Part shown: positions 1 through 12,308 of the stretch, piece after piece | Layout: every line of letters starts with the position of its first letter | Numbering within the stretch: the stretch's first letter is position 1 | NCBI GenBank assembly: GCA_028023455.1 | Contig: JAQFVV010006199.1 | Coordinates: forward strand, 3,932,646-3,996,645 | Origin: Epiperipatus broadwayi | Taxonomy: Eukaryota > Onychophora > Udeonychophora > Euonychophora > Peripatidae | DNA: 64,000 nucleotides | Reading direction: 5' to 3' | Translations under genes and position numbers: made by a program | The notes under the pieces: model-generated | The model's database searches: none | What the model was told of the DNA's origin: nothing | The model's input: only the letters and a program-made list of their open reading frames with translations

Positions 1-279
1 CATGTGAACTGACCCACTGGTACCTTCTAACAGTTTTAACAGTATTGTCACTGTTCAATCAGGTCTGTGCAACCCTCTAAATTGGATTTTAGGGTGCGGC
101 ACAGCACTATTTTGAAGATCTCAATGAAAGTAACATATCTGTGAGAAATTGTCTGAGACAAGTAAGATGGCTGCTTCGAACTCTGAAAATTGGAAATTTC
201 CAGACACCAGAGTCATCTTTCATTTTTTTTTGTTATAATTATTAACTTTAGTGGATAAATTGCAATCAAATTTTCTTTT
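1..279. other. No gene recognised, left edge
   Basis: Mixed-composition sequence with a slightly less A+T-rich patch in the first 190 bases. Neither strand gives an open frame I recognise, and no repeat partner was found in the window. It may be the end of an element lying outside the window. Confidence 0.4.
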
Positions 280-880
280 TCTCCAAAATGCAATGTCTGA
301 TTAATAACTATCCAAAAAAGGGTAAAATTTAGTTTCATTTTTTATTAGAAAAGTACAGACTTTTCTGCTATATTTACTATTATTTGTTATTAAAAAAGTA
401 ATGTAACTTTTTATATAAACACACACACAAACAAAAAAATGTCAGTTTCTGATTAATTACTGTCCCAAAAAGTCAAAGTCGGTTTTAATTTAAAAATTTT
501 GTTTGAATTTTTAGTTTTGTGGAAGTTGTAATATAATTGACTTTGATTTCAAAACAAAATTTTTGTATTAATTAATGTCCCAAAAAGGCTAAAATTTACT
601 CTTATTTTCTATTAAAAAAGAACATAACTTTTTATATCCACACACACTCAAAAAAGCCTGTCTCTGATTAATTCCTGTCCAAAAAAGTCTCTAATGTACT
701 ATTATGTGCTATTAGAAAGTAACAATTTTTTATCAACACATGCAAAAAAGCCAGTCTCTGATTAATTACTGCACCTAAAAGTCCAAAAAGTCGGCTTTCA
801 TTTTTATATTTTGTTTGAATTTTTTAATTTTGTGTAAATTGTAATATAATTTACTTTTATTTCCTATTCCAAAAATAAAG
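280..880. repeat. Degenerate tandem array, about 307-bp higher-order unit
   Basis: The phrase tgattaattactgt followed by an aaaagtc-like run recurs in variant form near 297, 453, 570, 667 and 760. The blocks at 453-550 and 760-868 are long matches: both run from tgattaattact through a gtcgg-containing stretch to ttttgtttgaattttt and gtaatataat. That gives a higher-order period near 307 bp, with shorter roughly 95-bp units between. Short (CA)n-like tracts precede several units. This is seen directly; no function is implied. Confidence 0.65.
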
Positions 881-3800
881 TCAATAGTTTCATAAAATTG
901 CTGGCCTGGAAACATTATATCTAGGTGTTTTTTCTTAGCATCAATGCCATCAAGTGGCTGACATGATAGAACAGAACAGTACTAATTTTTTAAATATATT
1001 TCCAGTTGAATACAATGGCTACTATTTTTTATAATACTATTTATATAGAATATACTTTTATTATTCATCACAACATATCACTTCCTTACTCCAAAAAGTG
1101 TGTCAGTGGTCATTCATTGTATCATCATCTAGTTTTTTCAGACATCGTCTTTGCTTTTTCAGTTTTAGAATTGTTTTCTAACATTTTTTTAATTGGGTTT
1201 TTTGAATTTTTTCTCTAACTGAAGTTCTCTTTCTTCTGTTTTTGTTTATGCATTATTATTATTCTGTTTTTTTGATAGGTGATTTTATTACTTCTGTTTT
1301 TAATTCAACTTTTTTTTATTCTTCATGAGAATTTATTTTTCCATTTTTAATGGGAGTTTCAATTAAAGAATATAATCAATCTTCCATCCCTTTCTGCAAA
1401 ACATTATTAAGTTGCCTATAAGACTTTACCCCATTATCTAATCATAATTTCTGGATTATTCTCTTTTTTATCCATTTTTTGTTTAAATAATCCCATACTG
1501 AAACTTTTTCCCCAACTAAATTCTTATTTTTTGGTTACAATATTTCAACTGCTTTTTCTGTCTAGGAATTATAGTTGATAATTTGATTCTTAATTTCTTG
1601 CCCTTTAATAGTTCTGCCTGAGTTTCATTTTTAATTATCAATGGCATATTTTGTTGGAATAATAGAACTGCATATAGAGTTTCATGATTTAATTTGTAAA
1701 CATGTTTAAGGATCCTTTCTAATCTGTTGAATGATATTTTTTCTAGCACATATGATTCACTAAAATAAGAAGAGTTTTATGAGTTTGTGCCATTGTCTAA
1801 AACAAAACTTTTGATAATCTATTATATGATAAAACTATGTTTAGTTTATTGTCTCATTGAAACTGATGTTATTTGTGATATGATACTTTGTTCAATTAAG
1901 TTGGGTATCAAGCAATTTTGGGAACAATTTACCATGAGATCCTATGTAAGTCCATATGAATTCTTTTTAATACTTGTTTGCCACCAGTCATGATATAAAA
2001 CTTAATTGCTATTTTTTGTTATTGATTGATAGGCCTGTATGTAGCTCTATTACTTTAACATATATACCTTCTAATTTGTATTACTACTCTACCACCATAT
2101 ATCATGGCATTGCAGTTTATGGATTGCCCAAACATTCCTGATCAAACTTATTAGTATCTATATCTAATTCAGTCCATATCACTACTTTTATATAACTAAG
2201 GGTGCTATTAGGTAAATTAAATTCCATTGCCCCCAATCCCATGAAATAAAATTTGTAAATTAAAACAGAATGAATTCTATAAAATTTTATTTAACAAAGA
2301 ACACAGAAACTGTAGAACATAAAAAAAAATATTATTTACAATATTTGCACCTATCTTTTTATTTACATGTTAACTCTTCTAGATTTGGTGGCCACAAAAT
2401 AAACTTCTCTTCATGCAGTAAATAAACAATAATATAATTATGAAAACTTGCAACCAGACTTATGTTTTAAAATATGTGTAAACTTTATGAAACAAATATG
2501 TACATATTTTTTTGCTAATAATTTTTACTTGTATTTTTCCTAAAATGAAAATGTTAAAGTATGCACAATAAATAAAATTACTGTTATTATTGTTGTTGTG
2601 GTTATGTTTTTCATTTCTCTTAATTTACTTTTTCATTTATTTAGGTTTATATATTATACATATTAATTTTTTGAAGATAATACTTACATCATGGATTAGT
2701 GCACTATGGGTAATGAATTATTAGCAACTTTATATTGTGTTAAAGTTGATCTTTAATTATGCATCATAGCACTAAACATTAAAAGAAGTTGATCACCAAT
2801 AAATATCTGTAAAAATAAACTAATTTGGTGTTCTGTTTGTAGAGATTATTCCTCAGAAGTTATGAGGTTTTGCATTCTTTTGAGATGCCTAATAATTCAT
2901 CAGATTCAATATTTAAAATTATTTTGGATAAACTAATTATTCATAATGTAATAGGCAAAAATCGATGAACAGAAATAGTCAAGAAATAATTGATCCGTCT
3001 AATTTGTGTAATTTATATAAGAATGGTATTTCATTATTGAAAAATAAACTTGATTCTATTTATTGATTTTAAATAAATTATAAAATTTAAATGCAGGAAT
3101 TACTTTTCTAAGAAAGTAAAGATTTGCCATTAATTTGTGAAAAAGTGGTGTACAAACTAAGTATTGTATGTGTAATCAGTGATAATAAAGAAAACGATTT
3201 CATATAAAATGAGGTGTTCTAAAGTTTGTTGTAATTATTTTAAATCACTTAATTTGGCTGTTCTTAATGAAAAGAACATCTCTTTATGTCTTTGGTGTAT
3301 TGTTTATAAAAAATAACAATCAGCATTCACACATACAATAAAATAATCAGATGGCTTTATTGGACCTTATAATCTAGGGTCAGTTACTTTACCACTTGCA
3401 CTAAACCATATCAGATATAATTCCACTTAAGGAGAATTGATTAAAGAAAAATAAAGTTGCATAAAGATTTAGATTTATTCAAAATTATTTAGTTTATGTA
3501 AAAAATGATTTCAATTCATTTCAAATTTTAATTAGAAATGAGGATGAGTTAGAATTGATTTGAAATATATCTTCTAAATTGATGTTTGTTACTATCTTTT
3601 CTTGGGAAAAGATTTTTATTTATAATTTTTTATTTAAATTTATGTAGTATTAAATCTCATTTTGGTGAATTTATTGTTTTTTTATGTGTAATTTTCTGTT
3701 GATTATTTGTAGTAATTATGACTGAAATCTGGATTTTTTTACAGGAACAAAATTTATACAATATAGATAACCATTAGAAACCAGTCAACACTTAGACAAT

Positions 3801-5205
3801 ACAATCAAGAATCTCAAACTATTGTCAGGGCAATATCCTTTTAACAATAAAGATGGAATCTCTAAACTTTTATTTATGGTCCCATATATTTATATAGGCA
3901 CTAAAGATTACAACTTGACCACAGAGATTGAAATTATTGATAGAAAGAAGTTTAAATAAATCTCCTTAAACAGGTAAATATAACCTGTTCTGAATGAATA
4001 CTAATAAATATTCAATTATAACATTACAAATTGCAGTTATAATTTTAAAATTATATAGATAAGTATGGAAATGTTCTTTCTTCTCATATTCATTTATGGA
4101 TGGGATATATTATCCCTTCATGCTCATTCACGATCAGGAGATATAATAATTTTATAAAAATGAGTTTAGATTTTATTTTTAATGTTTCAGCATTTATCTC
4201 TGTAGAATATGTTTTACTTACAATGAGATTTCTTTAGTTTGTTTTTTCTATGTTGACTTTGTACAAATCGTGTACAAATACTATTTTAGTTTTGTTGGTT
4301 AGCTTGATATTTTAACTGATTTATATTTGTCATTGGCAATATTAATAAATGAGTTAAATACTGACTTAATAATTAATACTCTTAAGACTTACTATAGATT
4401 ATTTGAATTGGTTTTATAATTTTAATCACTTTTTTTCATCACATTTATAATTCATAAAAGTAATCTTTATAGAATTATATTTTATTAAATTAAATCAAGA
4501 TTTGATTTATGATATTTTTTTAAATTTTATTGTAGATCAATTTGCAATTGAATCAAAATTATTGATTTTTATAGAATATAAAGGTAGTTATTCATATATT
4601 GATAAATTATCTTTTATAAAATTGTTATTAATCAATCAGAATTGGAGTAATATTTTGATTAGAATAATATTCTGCTTTTTTAGAATTTCAAAATATTTGA
4701 GTGGCTTTAATTACAGAAAATTTGTTTTAAATTGACAAATCATAATAGAAGACATTCTATTTGGATAATTGATATTTGGGTGCAGAAAATAAATAAATTT
4801 GTTAAAATTCTTGGATGAGGAATTAGCACATGCAAATATTGAAATCAAATCTGATAGAGAAAAAAAAGTTTCTTTAAAATAAAAAGTGATCATTCCTTTA
4901 ATAAAAATATGTTTCTATTTAAATTAAATTGTCAAATATAATATTTATTAAAAAGACAAAAAAATATTATTATTATATATATATAAAAAAAAAAAGAAAT
5001 ATATGTAACTGATCTTTTTTTTATGTCTGTTATGTTTAGATTCTTAATTATCTTATTTGATTGATTATTTTAAAAATGTTAATTCTGCAGAATTAGATCA
5101 ATTTAACATCAAGGAATATAAAAATTAATATCAATTTTTATATCTTTTCTTATTTATTTATTTAATTTATATTTATGTATTGGATGATTTAAAGTGTGTT
5201 TAAAA
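881..5205. other. Long A+T-rich stretch without recognised gene
   Basis: About 4.3 kb of A/T-rich, low-complexity sequence. The longest open frames (about 70-77 codons, for example 4502-4735) are rich in Ile, Leu, Phe and Lys, as expected by chance at this composition. The part just before 5200 may be the eroded upstream end of the LINE remnant that starts near 5206, but I cannot align it to a domain. Confidence 0.5.
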
Positions 5206-5640
5206 TATAATATCATTACACCATTTTGTAAATAAGAATGATACCTTGCGTATTGAAAATTATAGACCATCTCTATTATTAATGTAATTTTCATAATCCT
5301 GGAAATAGTTGTTTGTAAAAAAAATATCTTTTTTGATTAAAAATAAAATATCTGATTATGAATAAAGTTTTATTACTGATAGAAGTGACTTGGATGCTTT
5401 TAATATTCATGTATATAATCTAACATCATTATTAAACTAATAATCTCAAAACTTTGACTTCATATCTAGATATAATCTAAAGCATTTAATTCTATTTCAT
5501 AAAATTTTAATTGTGTTTAATCATATGGTGTTTGTAATTTTTTTGGCCTTTGGTTAATTCCACAGGGTTTAGTCCTTGGTTATCATCTTGTTTTAAATTT
5601 ATATTAATAATATATTGTCACTGCAATTGAAATCGAAGAC
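5206..5640 (+). pseudogene. Decayed LINE reverse-transcriptase remnant
   Basis: Two diagnostic reverse-transcriptase blocks survive in different frames. At 5234-5281 the translation reads KNDTLRIENYRPSLL, matching the common non-LTR motif in which a lysine-rich segment precedes NYRPISLL. At 5557-5604 it reads IPQGLVLGYHLVLNLY, matching the IPQGSVLGPLLF-type block that precedes the catalytic YADD region. The spacing between blocks (about 320 bp) is close to that of an RT domain. Stops and frameshifts separate them, and no intact YADD is seen. The element is old and non-functional; its clade cannot be assigned from these scraps. Confidence 0.75.
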
Positions 5641-6937
5641 ATGGTTATACTAATGATATTATTACTTCTGTAACAATCTTTCTTTTAATAATCTTAAAAA
5701 AAATAAACAAAATAATTGTCTATCAATAACCCAAATAAATCAAAACCAATACTTTTTTTTAATTCTTTTTTCTTTCAATATTAATATTTTTAGAAAATGC
5801 ATTTTAATAATACTAATACTTGCAATATCATTATTTTTATAAATAATTATTATTATTTTGGAGTGTGTTCTTTATGTGAGCATATTTGTAATTCACAAAT
5901 CAATTTGTACAGTGATTCCAAATTCATCTCTAGTTTATTATCATTAGTAGTAATTATTATTTTTATTTTTTATTTTGGAATTGGAATAGCAATACTCATT
6001 TGCATAATTGGCTATTGTTAATTTCTATTATAATATTTTTATATGAGATAACTATTTTTCTTATGTTCTATCTTTGCTATTTATTTTTTAAAAGTATATA
6101 CTATGACTGTTAATTTTGGTAGATTTTATCCCCCTTCTGTTCAAGATATGTAGATCATAGATTATTTCATAATTTTTGCCTACATCAGTATAGAATAATT
6201 GTTGATATTTATTGCAGACAATCTCGTTTGTATTTTAAGTTTTCTAATCTAAATATTTTTCTTTTGAAACGATTTCAAATGACTTTACCAAACATTTCAA
6301 ACAATCTTATAGAAGGCAGTGTTTTTATTCTGTTCTCTGTTAATGTTATTTAGTTTTAACTAGTATTACATATTAGGTTTCCAAAAAGTGTTCATAACAT
6401 TTGCTGAATAATAAATATTAATATTGTTATATTAATTATTTATGTAATTTTCTATATTTGTATAAGCTTGATTAATTATTCCAAACTTTTGGATTTTATT
6501 TTTATATTTTGCTTTTGATATTGTTATTACTTTTTCACTGTTTTCTCTTTTTTAGTTGTTGTTATATTTTAATTATTTTTAATTGTAATATTTTAATTTT
6601 CAAGTTTATTCTTGTTTGGAGATTTTGTATATTTGTTTGTAAATTATTTCTACTCTACTGGTTTGGTATAGTTATAGAGTGGCAAACTCTACAGCTCAAT
6701 ATTCATGGATCATAGCCCAATTCTGTTTCTTTTTTAAGATGCCAATCATTGATTTTTTCTTTGTGTTCCTTGGGGAAATGAAAGGATGGCAGTCACTGTA
6801 GGTCAATGTTTGTGGAACATATGTTAACTCTATCATTTCTGATGCTTAAAGTTCTTATAAATTATAAAGATGAACAAACAATCAATAATTTATTATTTCT
6901 AAAATATTTAAAAGATACATATGTACATGTCATTAAG
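5641..6937. other. A+T-rich stretch, possible LINE 3' remnant
   Basis: No confident gene. The first few hundred bases may continue the decayed LINE upstream, but no motif can be read. Frames around 5797-6021 and 6509-6715 are strongly hydrophobic (Ile/Phe/Leu), as translation of T-rich DNA produces, and I do not call them membrane proteins. Confidence 0.4.
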
Positions 6938-7758
6938 GTAATAATATGAATACTAAACCCCACCCCTTGATGACAATGTTTTTCACAAAACGCACATCAA
7001 TATACCATTTTAGTGGCCTTAATTTACAGCTGACACTACAATATGTGTTTTTTGAGCCGTAACGGGCTGGCTAAGGGTGATGTATTCTATGATTACATAA
7101 TGAAATACTATGCCCATTACATTATGACAGTATTCATCAAGTGAGGACTGTTGAACTCTTGCTACGGCCTGATTTAATGGTGACCATATTTGAAAAAGAT
7201 GAAACTCTGCAAAAATTCATTGTCAGAAATTTTTTAGAAAGCATAGTAGAATTAGTATTCCATATTAAGAATTGTCATGTCATCACACATGATTCCCTAC
7301 ACTTTTGAACTGCACACAATTTGAAAAGGTTCTTCTTTTCAGCAGAGTTGTTTCTGATTTCACGTGCAAATGCCTGTTTATGCATGAATCCATGCAAGAA
7401 CTGTAAGGGAAGTAGGTTTGAGAGTTCCAAAATCCCATTACTTACAACTTTGATGCTTCCCTGTTATTTTATTTGCATGTTACTTTTGGCTTTTTTTTTA
7501 TGCCCCCAAAAATGGTGTTTTTTGGTTACTTGTTTTGCTTCACAGCTTTTCCAAAGTTTCATTTATTTTTGATTCAATAAATTATTTTATGGGAAGCTGT
7601 TGTTTTTTGTTGGTGTTCACATGATTAAAAAGTAGGGGAAGTAATAATTGATAAGTTTCATTAAGAGTTAATTAAAGTAGGTAATATATTATTATACCAA
7701 GGTAAAAAAAAGAAGTGTTTAAAAGTTTATTCAAAAGGCCCCACCCAAATATATATAT

Positions 7759-7766
7759 AATAATAA

Positions 7767-7800
<34 letters not shown>
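7759..7800. repeat. (AAT)n microsatellite
   Basis: About fourteen AAT units with one interruption, lying inside the 6938-8727 element. Confidence 0.95.
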
Positions 7801-7894
7801 GAACTGTGTGGTAACATAATAAAATGTTCAAAAAAAAAATCCAAAAAGAAGTTGATAATTAAAAATCAAAACAAATCTTACCCGCCATCCCACC

Positions 7895-8600
7895 TCCCCC
7901 AGCTTAAAAAAAGTGTTCTTTAAAAATGAACTGTTTATGTCTTTTTTAAAATTAAAGGCCCAAAAATTAAGGAAGAACTTTTCACTATCATATAATATAG
8001 CTTTCTGTAATGTAAAAATTTGAACAAAGAAATAGAAAAGCCTCGGACTAAATTAACAAAAAAAAAAAGACGACAATTCAAAATCAAAACAACCACTCTC
8101 CCCTCCACTCTCTAAAAACCAAGTGTTTGTTTATTCAAAAGTATCGAATTGTTGAAGTCTTTAAGCAAATCAAAACATCAACCAAAAAAAAAAGAATACA
8201 AGTTTAAAACAAACAACCAACCCTCCCCCTCCACCATCTAAAAACAACAAAGTCTTTATTACTGTATTTTTGTGTAAACAAACCGACAGCATTAATCAAT
8301 AATTTCAAAGCAAACCAACACCCCTAACACCATCTAAAAACAAAGTGTTTGTTTCTTAAAAACACGAACCAAAAAAAAAATAAAAAAACTGGGTGAAAAA
8401 AAAACCTTTGATTTACTGTAAATAATATTATGTAAAGAAACCATAGACAGTTATTCGATAATTTAAAAACAAACCAACATTCCTAGACCATCTAAAAACA
8501 AAGTATTTGTTTATTAAAAAAAACCCTGGGTGGAATAAAAAAAAAACTTTGGTGGTTTACCGTAATATTATGTAAACCAAACAGATGGGCCTACGCTGAA
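7895..8600. repeat. Degenerate internal tandem units, A-rich
   Basis: Variants of a unit with core atctaaaaacaaagtgtttg followed by an A-rich run recur near 7900, 8108, 8231, 8329 and 8487. Spacing varies from about 98 to 158 bp. Several units also share a taccgtaatattatgtaaac-like block. The units lie wholly inside the 6938-8727 element, so they probably expanded within it. Confidence 0.6.
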
Positions 8601-8727
8601 AAAAAAAAAAAAAAATTTTACCGTAATATTGTGTAAACAAACAGGTGGCCCATGAATTGATATATTGATGTGCATTGGGCAAAAAAGAGCGCCATCAAAT
8701 GGTAGGGTTCAGTATTCATACTATTAC

Positions 8728-9263
8728 TGATATTAATAAATCATCAATTCTAAGATAGTATGGTTTTTGTGTCCAGTGATAAAAACAAATCTATATTTAT
8801 TTTTTGATCAAATTGCAAATGCTATTGAAGATCAGAAAAAGTTAGGTGTCATTTTTTGTTTTAAATGATAATTTAGATCTCATAAAAAGCTCTTCGATAA
8901 TTTGAATTTTTCATTAAATTCATATCAGCTTTTGTAAATTTCAATGAAAGAATGTCTTTACCATTCTTATTGCTACCTTGTTAGAGCCTAAAGATAGTAG
9001 GGTGGCTCATTTATTTTTTAATATTTATAAGGATGATTTCAAAATTATTGTAAAATTTTCACAATATTTATATTATGCGGGTGAATTACTTTTTGTACAT
9101 AATTATTCTATAGTGAGTTTATTGTGAATGAACATGATATTTAATAGTTTTTCTAAAAAGGGTGAGAGAAATAGAATAAGTAGCATTCCTATGGTCATTC
9201 AACTTGATATACACCTGGAGCTTATGGACTAGTGTTTTAAAAAATGCACCAAACAGAAAATGC
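8728..9263. other. No gene recognised
   Basis: A+T-rich spacer between two mobile elements. Nothing identifiable on either strand. Confidence 0.4.
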
Positions 9264-9882
9264 ATTTCCCAATTTCCCGCCTCTTACGAGGCCTCTCGTC
9301 AACAATTAACGTCACTCTAATTCCATTATTTTTAATGCTAGGATATTCATTTGACAGTTATTGATTAGGTTTTTAAAAGTTCTGTAAGATGGTGCCCTCT
9401 TCTGAATTATTTTACAAGTAAAAAATCAATAAAACCGCATTTAAAGCTAAACAAAGAAAGAAGCTTGTCGGTGATTGGCTGTCAGCTGGCTCTCAGCCAA
9501 AAAAGACATTCTGATTGGCTGGAAATAACAAAGAAACCACCTGATCAAAGAAAATAAAGAAAAACACTGAGATTTTCATTTTGATGTGATTTAAGGTTTA
9601 AAAAAAGTATATTCTGGGAAATTAAAATCATTTTCACAGGGTATAATAAAAAAACAAAATTATTTTCGAAAAATATTGAAGATTTTAGTAAAAATATTTA
9701 AGATTTAGCAAAAAGAAATCTTTACTTTTCCATAACGTAAAATTGAAAAAAAGCATTTACGTCAGCATTTTTTTGTTTATACGTTCGCTTTTAAATTTGC
9801 CGAAATTGAATATTTTATAATAAATAAATAGCAATTTATTTTTGAAAGAACTTTCGTTCACTTTCATAACCTGAAAAATTAG

Positions 9883-9897
9883 TAATATACTTTTTAT
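9883..9897. repeat. Target-site duplication, left copy
   Basis: taatatactttttat, repeated at 11483-11497 on the other side of the nested insertion. It occurs only once (reverse complement, 51516-51530) in the uninterrupted paralogue. Confidence 0.88.
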
Positions 9898-11482
9898 GTA
9901 ATATAGGGTATATGAGCACAGACTTTCAGATGACCCATCACTCTCCACTCTATCTAATAACACTGATACACTCAAGCACATATATGCTGAAAAGATAAAT
10001 AATCACCAATATACGTATTTCATGCTAAACCAGCAATCATCAGTTGGTCCAGATTATCATCTCCCACACATATATACTATAAGTGCTCAGATATATATTA
10101 AGATAGACAATCTTCATACTTTAATGGACAGGCTCCAATCTACTACACACTCCAACTCTTCAACTGTCCATCCAATTGAAAATCTGATGATGGAATGCTC
10201 AAAGGCCACCCTGAGGCTGAGATTCTTGTCACACCCATGTTGACCTAAGGTCAATCTGAACCCCACATGTACAGGACATAATCCATTTAATACATATGAA
10301 AGGATGGGCAGACATCTCTATAATGTAATAACTGAAACACAGGCTTATTATATACCTGTGTCTATATATATAATATAGGGTATATGAGCACAGACTTTCA
10401 GATGACCCATCACTCTCCACTCTATCTAATAACACTGATACACTCAAGCACATATATGCTGAAAAGATAAATAATCACCAATATACGTATTTCATGCTAA
10501 ACCAGCAATCATCAGTTGGTCCAGATTGTCATCTCCCACACATATATACTATAAGTGCTCAGATATATATATATATTGATAGACAATCTTCATACTTTAA
10601 TGGACAGGCTCCAATCTACTACACACTCCAACTCTTCAACCGTCCATCCAATTGAAAATCTGATGATGGAATGTTTGAAGGCCACCCCGAGGCCGAGATT
10701 CTTGTCACACCCATGTTTACCTAAGGTCAGCCTGTCCATTAAAGTATGAAGATTGTCTATCTTAATATATATCTGAGCACTTATAGTATATATGTGTGGG
10801 AGATGATAATCTGGACCAACTGATGATTGCTGGTTTAGCATGAAATACGTATATTGGTGATTATTTATCTTTTCAGCATATATGTGCTTGAGTGTATCAG
10901 TGTTATTAGATAGAGTGGAGAGTGATGGGTCATCTGAAAGTCTGTGCTCATATACCCTATATTACATATATAGACACAGGTATATAATAAGCCTGTGTTT
11001 CAGTTATTACATTGTAGAGATGTCTGCCCATCCTTGCATATGTATTAAATGGATTATGTCCTGTACATGTGGGGTTCAGATTGACCTTAGGCCAACATGG
11101 GTGTGACAAGAATCTCGGCCTCAGGGGTGGCCTTCGAGCATTCCATCATCAGATTTTCAATTGGATGGACGGTTGAAGAGTTGGAGTGTGTAGTAGATTG
11201 GAGCCTGTCCATTAAAGTATGAAGATTGTCTATCTTAATATATATCTGAGCACTTATAGTATATATGTGTGGGAGATGATAATCTGGACCAACTGATGAT
11301 TGCTGGTTTAGCATGAAATACGTATATTGGTGATTATTTATCTTTTCAGCATATATGTGCTTGAGTGTATCAGTGTTATTAGATAGAGTGGAGAGTGATG
11401 GGTCATCTGAAAGTCTGTGCTCATATACTCTATATTACATATATAGACACAGGTATATAATAAGCCTGTGTTTCAGTTATTA
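9898..11482. mobile_element. F2 palindromic four-copy array, nested insertion
   Basis: Four closely similar copies of one unit. Two are direct (starting near 9906 and 10379, period 473 bp). Two are inverted, the junction lying near 10730, with the outer inverted copy ending at 11482. Shared landmarks include agcacagactttcagatgac, cagcaatcatcagttgg and cttcatactttaatggacag. The second direct copy stops after cctaaggtcag and the inverted half begins inside the unit at cctgtccattaaag, so the palindrome is off-centre. The few differences between copies imply recent origin or gene conversion. Short open frames on both strands here are by-products of the repeat and are not annotated as genes. Confidence 0.88.
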
Positions 11483-11497
11483 TAATATACTTTTTAT
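11483..11497. repeat. Target-site duplication, right copy
   Basis: taatatactttttat, matching 9883-9897. Beyond it the piggyBac-like element resumes in register with its paralogue. Confidence 0.88.
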
Positions 11498-11639
11498 AAA
11501 CATATCTGAGTTGAATTTAATATTATAGGCGAATATGTTTTAACAATAGGCTTTGTCTTCAGTTTGTGAGTTAGCCAATTAAAAGATTTGATTTTTACCT
11601 CATACAACCAATAATATAATTAGCGGTTTAAAGGTTAAA

Positions 11640-11934
11640 GTATAATCTTAAAAATTGTATTAACAATTCGATAACCACTGTTGAGCCTGAATGTAGTTTG
11701 TCAAAGCTTAAAATAATAAAAAACTATTTAAGATCCACAAGAACACAAGATAGAGTATCCAACCTAATGTTGCTTTCCAAAGAAAATAAATTATGTGGAG
11801 TCTTAAATTTAAGTGAGATAACAAATAAATTTGCTGAAATTAAAGCAAGGAAAATAAAGTTATATTAATTTTGTTTTTCTTTTACATTAATATTAATGTG
11901 TTATAAGTTAATTATTACTATTTAAATACGAAAA
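11640..11934. other. Spacer, nothing recognised
   Basis: About 300 bases of A+T-rich sequence between the piggyBac-like element and the next F2 copy. No coding potential noted. Confidence 0.4.
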
Positions 11935-11937
11935 AAG

Positions 11938-12308
11938 TTATTAAAGAGATTTGAACACAGACTTTTAAGCTTTCTTCAGCTATCCTCTCTATCTTATATA
12001 ACCAATGCCCATGAACACACACATGTGAATAAGGAGTTTAAGCATTCTATCATCAGATTGTCAATGGTATGGATGACTGAAAAATTGGAGGGCAAGAATA
12101 TTGAAATCTGTCCATTAAAGTTTGAAGATTTGCTATCTTAATATAAAATGAACACTGATCTGGGCCAACTGATGAGTGCTGGTTCAGCATGAAATACATA
12201 TATTGCAGATCATTTATTTACATGTGTGTGATCATGTGTATTGATTATATAAGATGGAGAGGACAGCTGATGGAAGCTTAAAAGTCTGTGTTCAAATCAC
12301 CTTTAATT
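11938..12308. mobile_element. F2 fold-back element, single copy
   Basis: A roughly 370-bp inverted-repeat element. The left arm begins attaaag-agatttgaacacagac and the right arm is its reverse complement ending in gtgttcaaatcacctttaat. Arms of about 150 bp include the block that reads tttcatgctgaaccagca in reverse orientation and a centre with atcatcagattgtcaatgg. The same landmarks occur in the 9898-11482 array and at 54117-54703, so these are one family. No flush target duplication could be identified. Confidence 0.8.

Larger units (their letters stand above)
6938..8727. mobile_element. 1.8-kb element with long imperfect terminal inverted repeats
   Basis: The left end (6938-7015) and the reverse complement of the right end (8650-8727) match over about 75 bp. 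Shared pieces include GTAATA, ATGAATACT, a CCC-ACC block, TTGATG, and GCACATCAATATA near the inner end. Inside are several hundred bases of unique sequence, an (AAT)n tract and a run of degenerate tandem units. No transposase could be recognised on either strand; a frame on the minus strand around 7100-7415 is unusually open but unidentified. Target duplications are not obvious (ATTAA occurs near both ends but is not flush). Most likely a non-autonomous DNA transposon of unassigned superfamily. Confidence 0.65.
9264..11638 (+). mobile_element. piggyBac-like non-autonomous element, interrupted copy
   Basis: Homologous over its length to the inverted, uninterrupted copy at 51375-52129. The left end has CCCaatttCCCGCCTC in place of CCCttttCCCGCCTC. 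The right end closes in AAAGG followed by TTAA (11635-11638). The left TTAA is not preserved. The body includes matching blocks such as ttctgtaagatggtgccctc and a CCAAT-type gattggctg repeat. No transposase is encoded. The copy is split by a 1.6-kb insertion at 9898-11482. TTAA targets and a CCCTT start are hallmarks of the piggyBac superfamily. Confidence 0.75.

Noticed and set aside
10022-11314. Series of 64-83-codon open frames with identical peptides on both strands
   Set aside because: They are translations of the F2 repeat units; the peptides recur only because the DNA is repeated and inverted.
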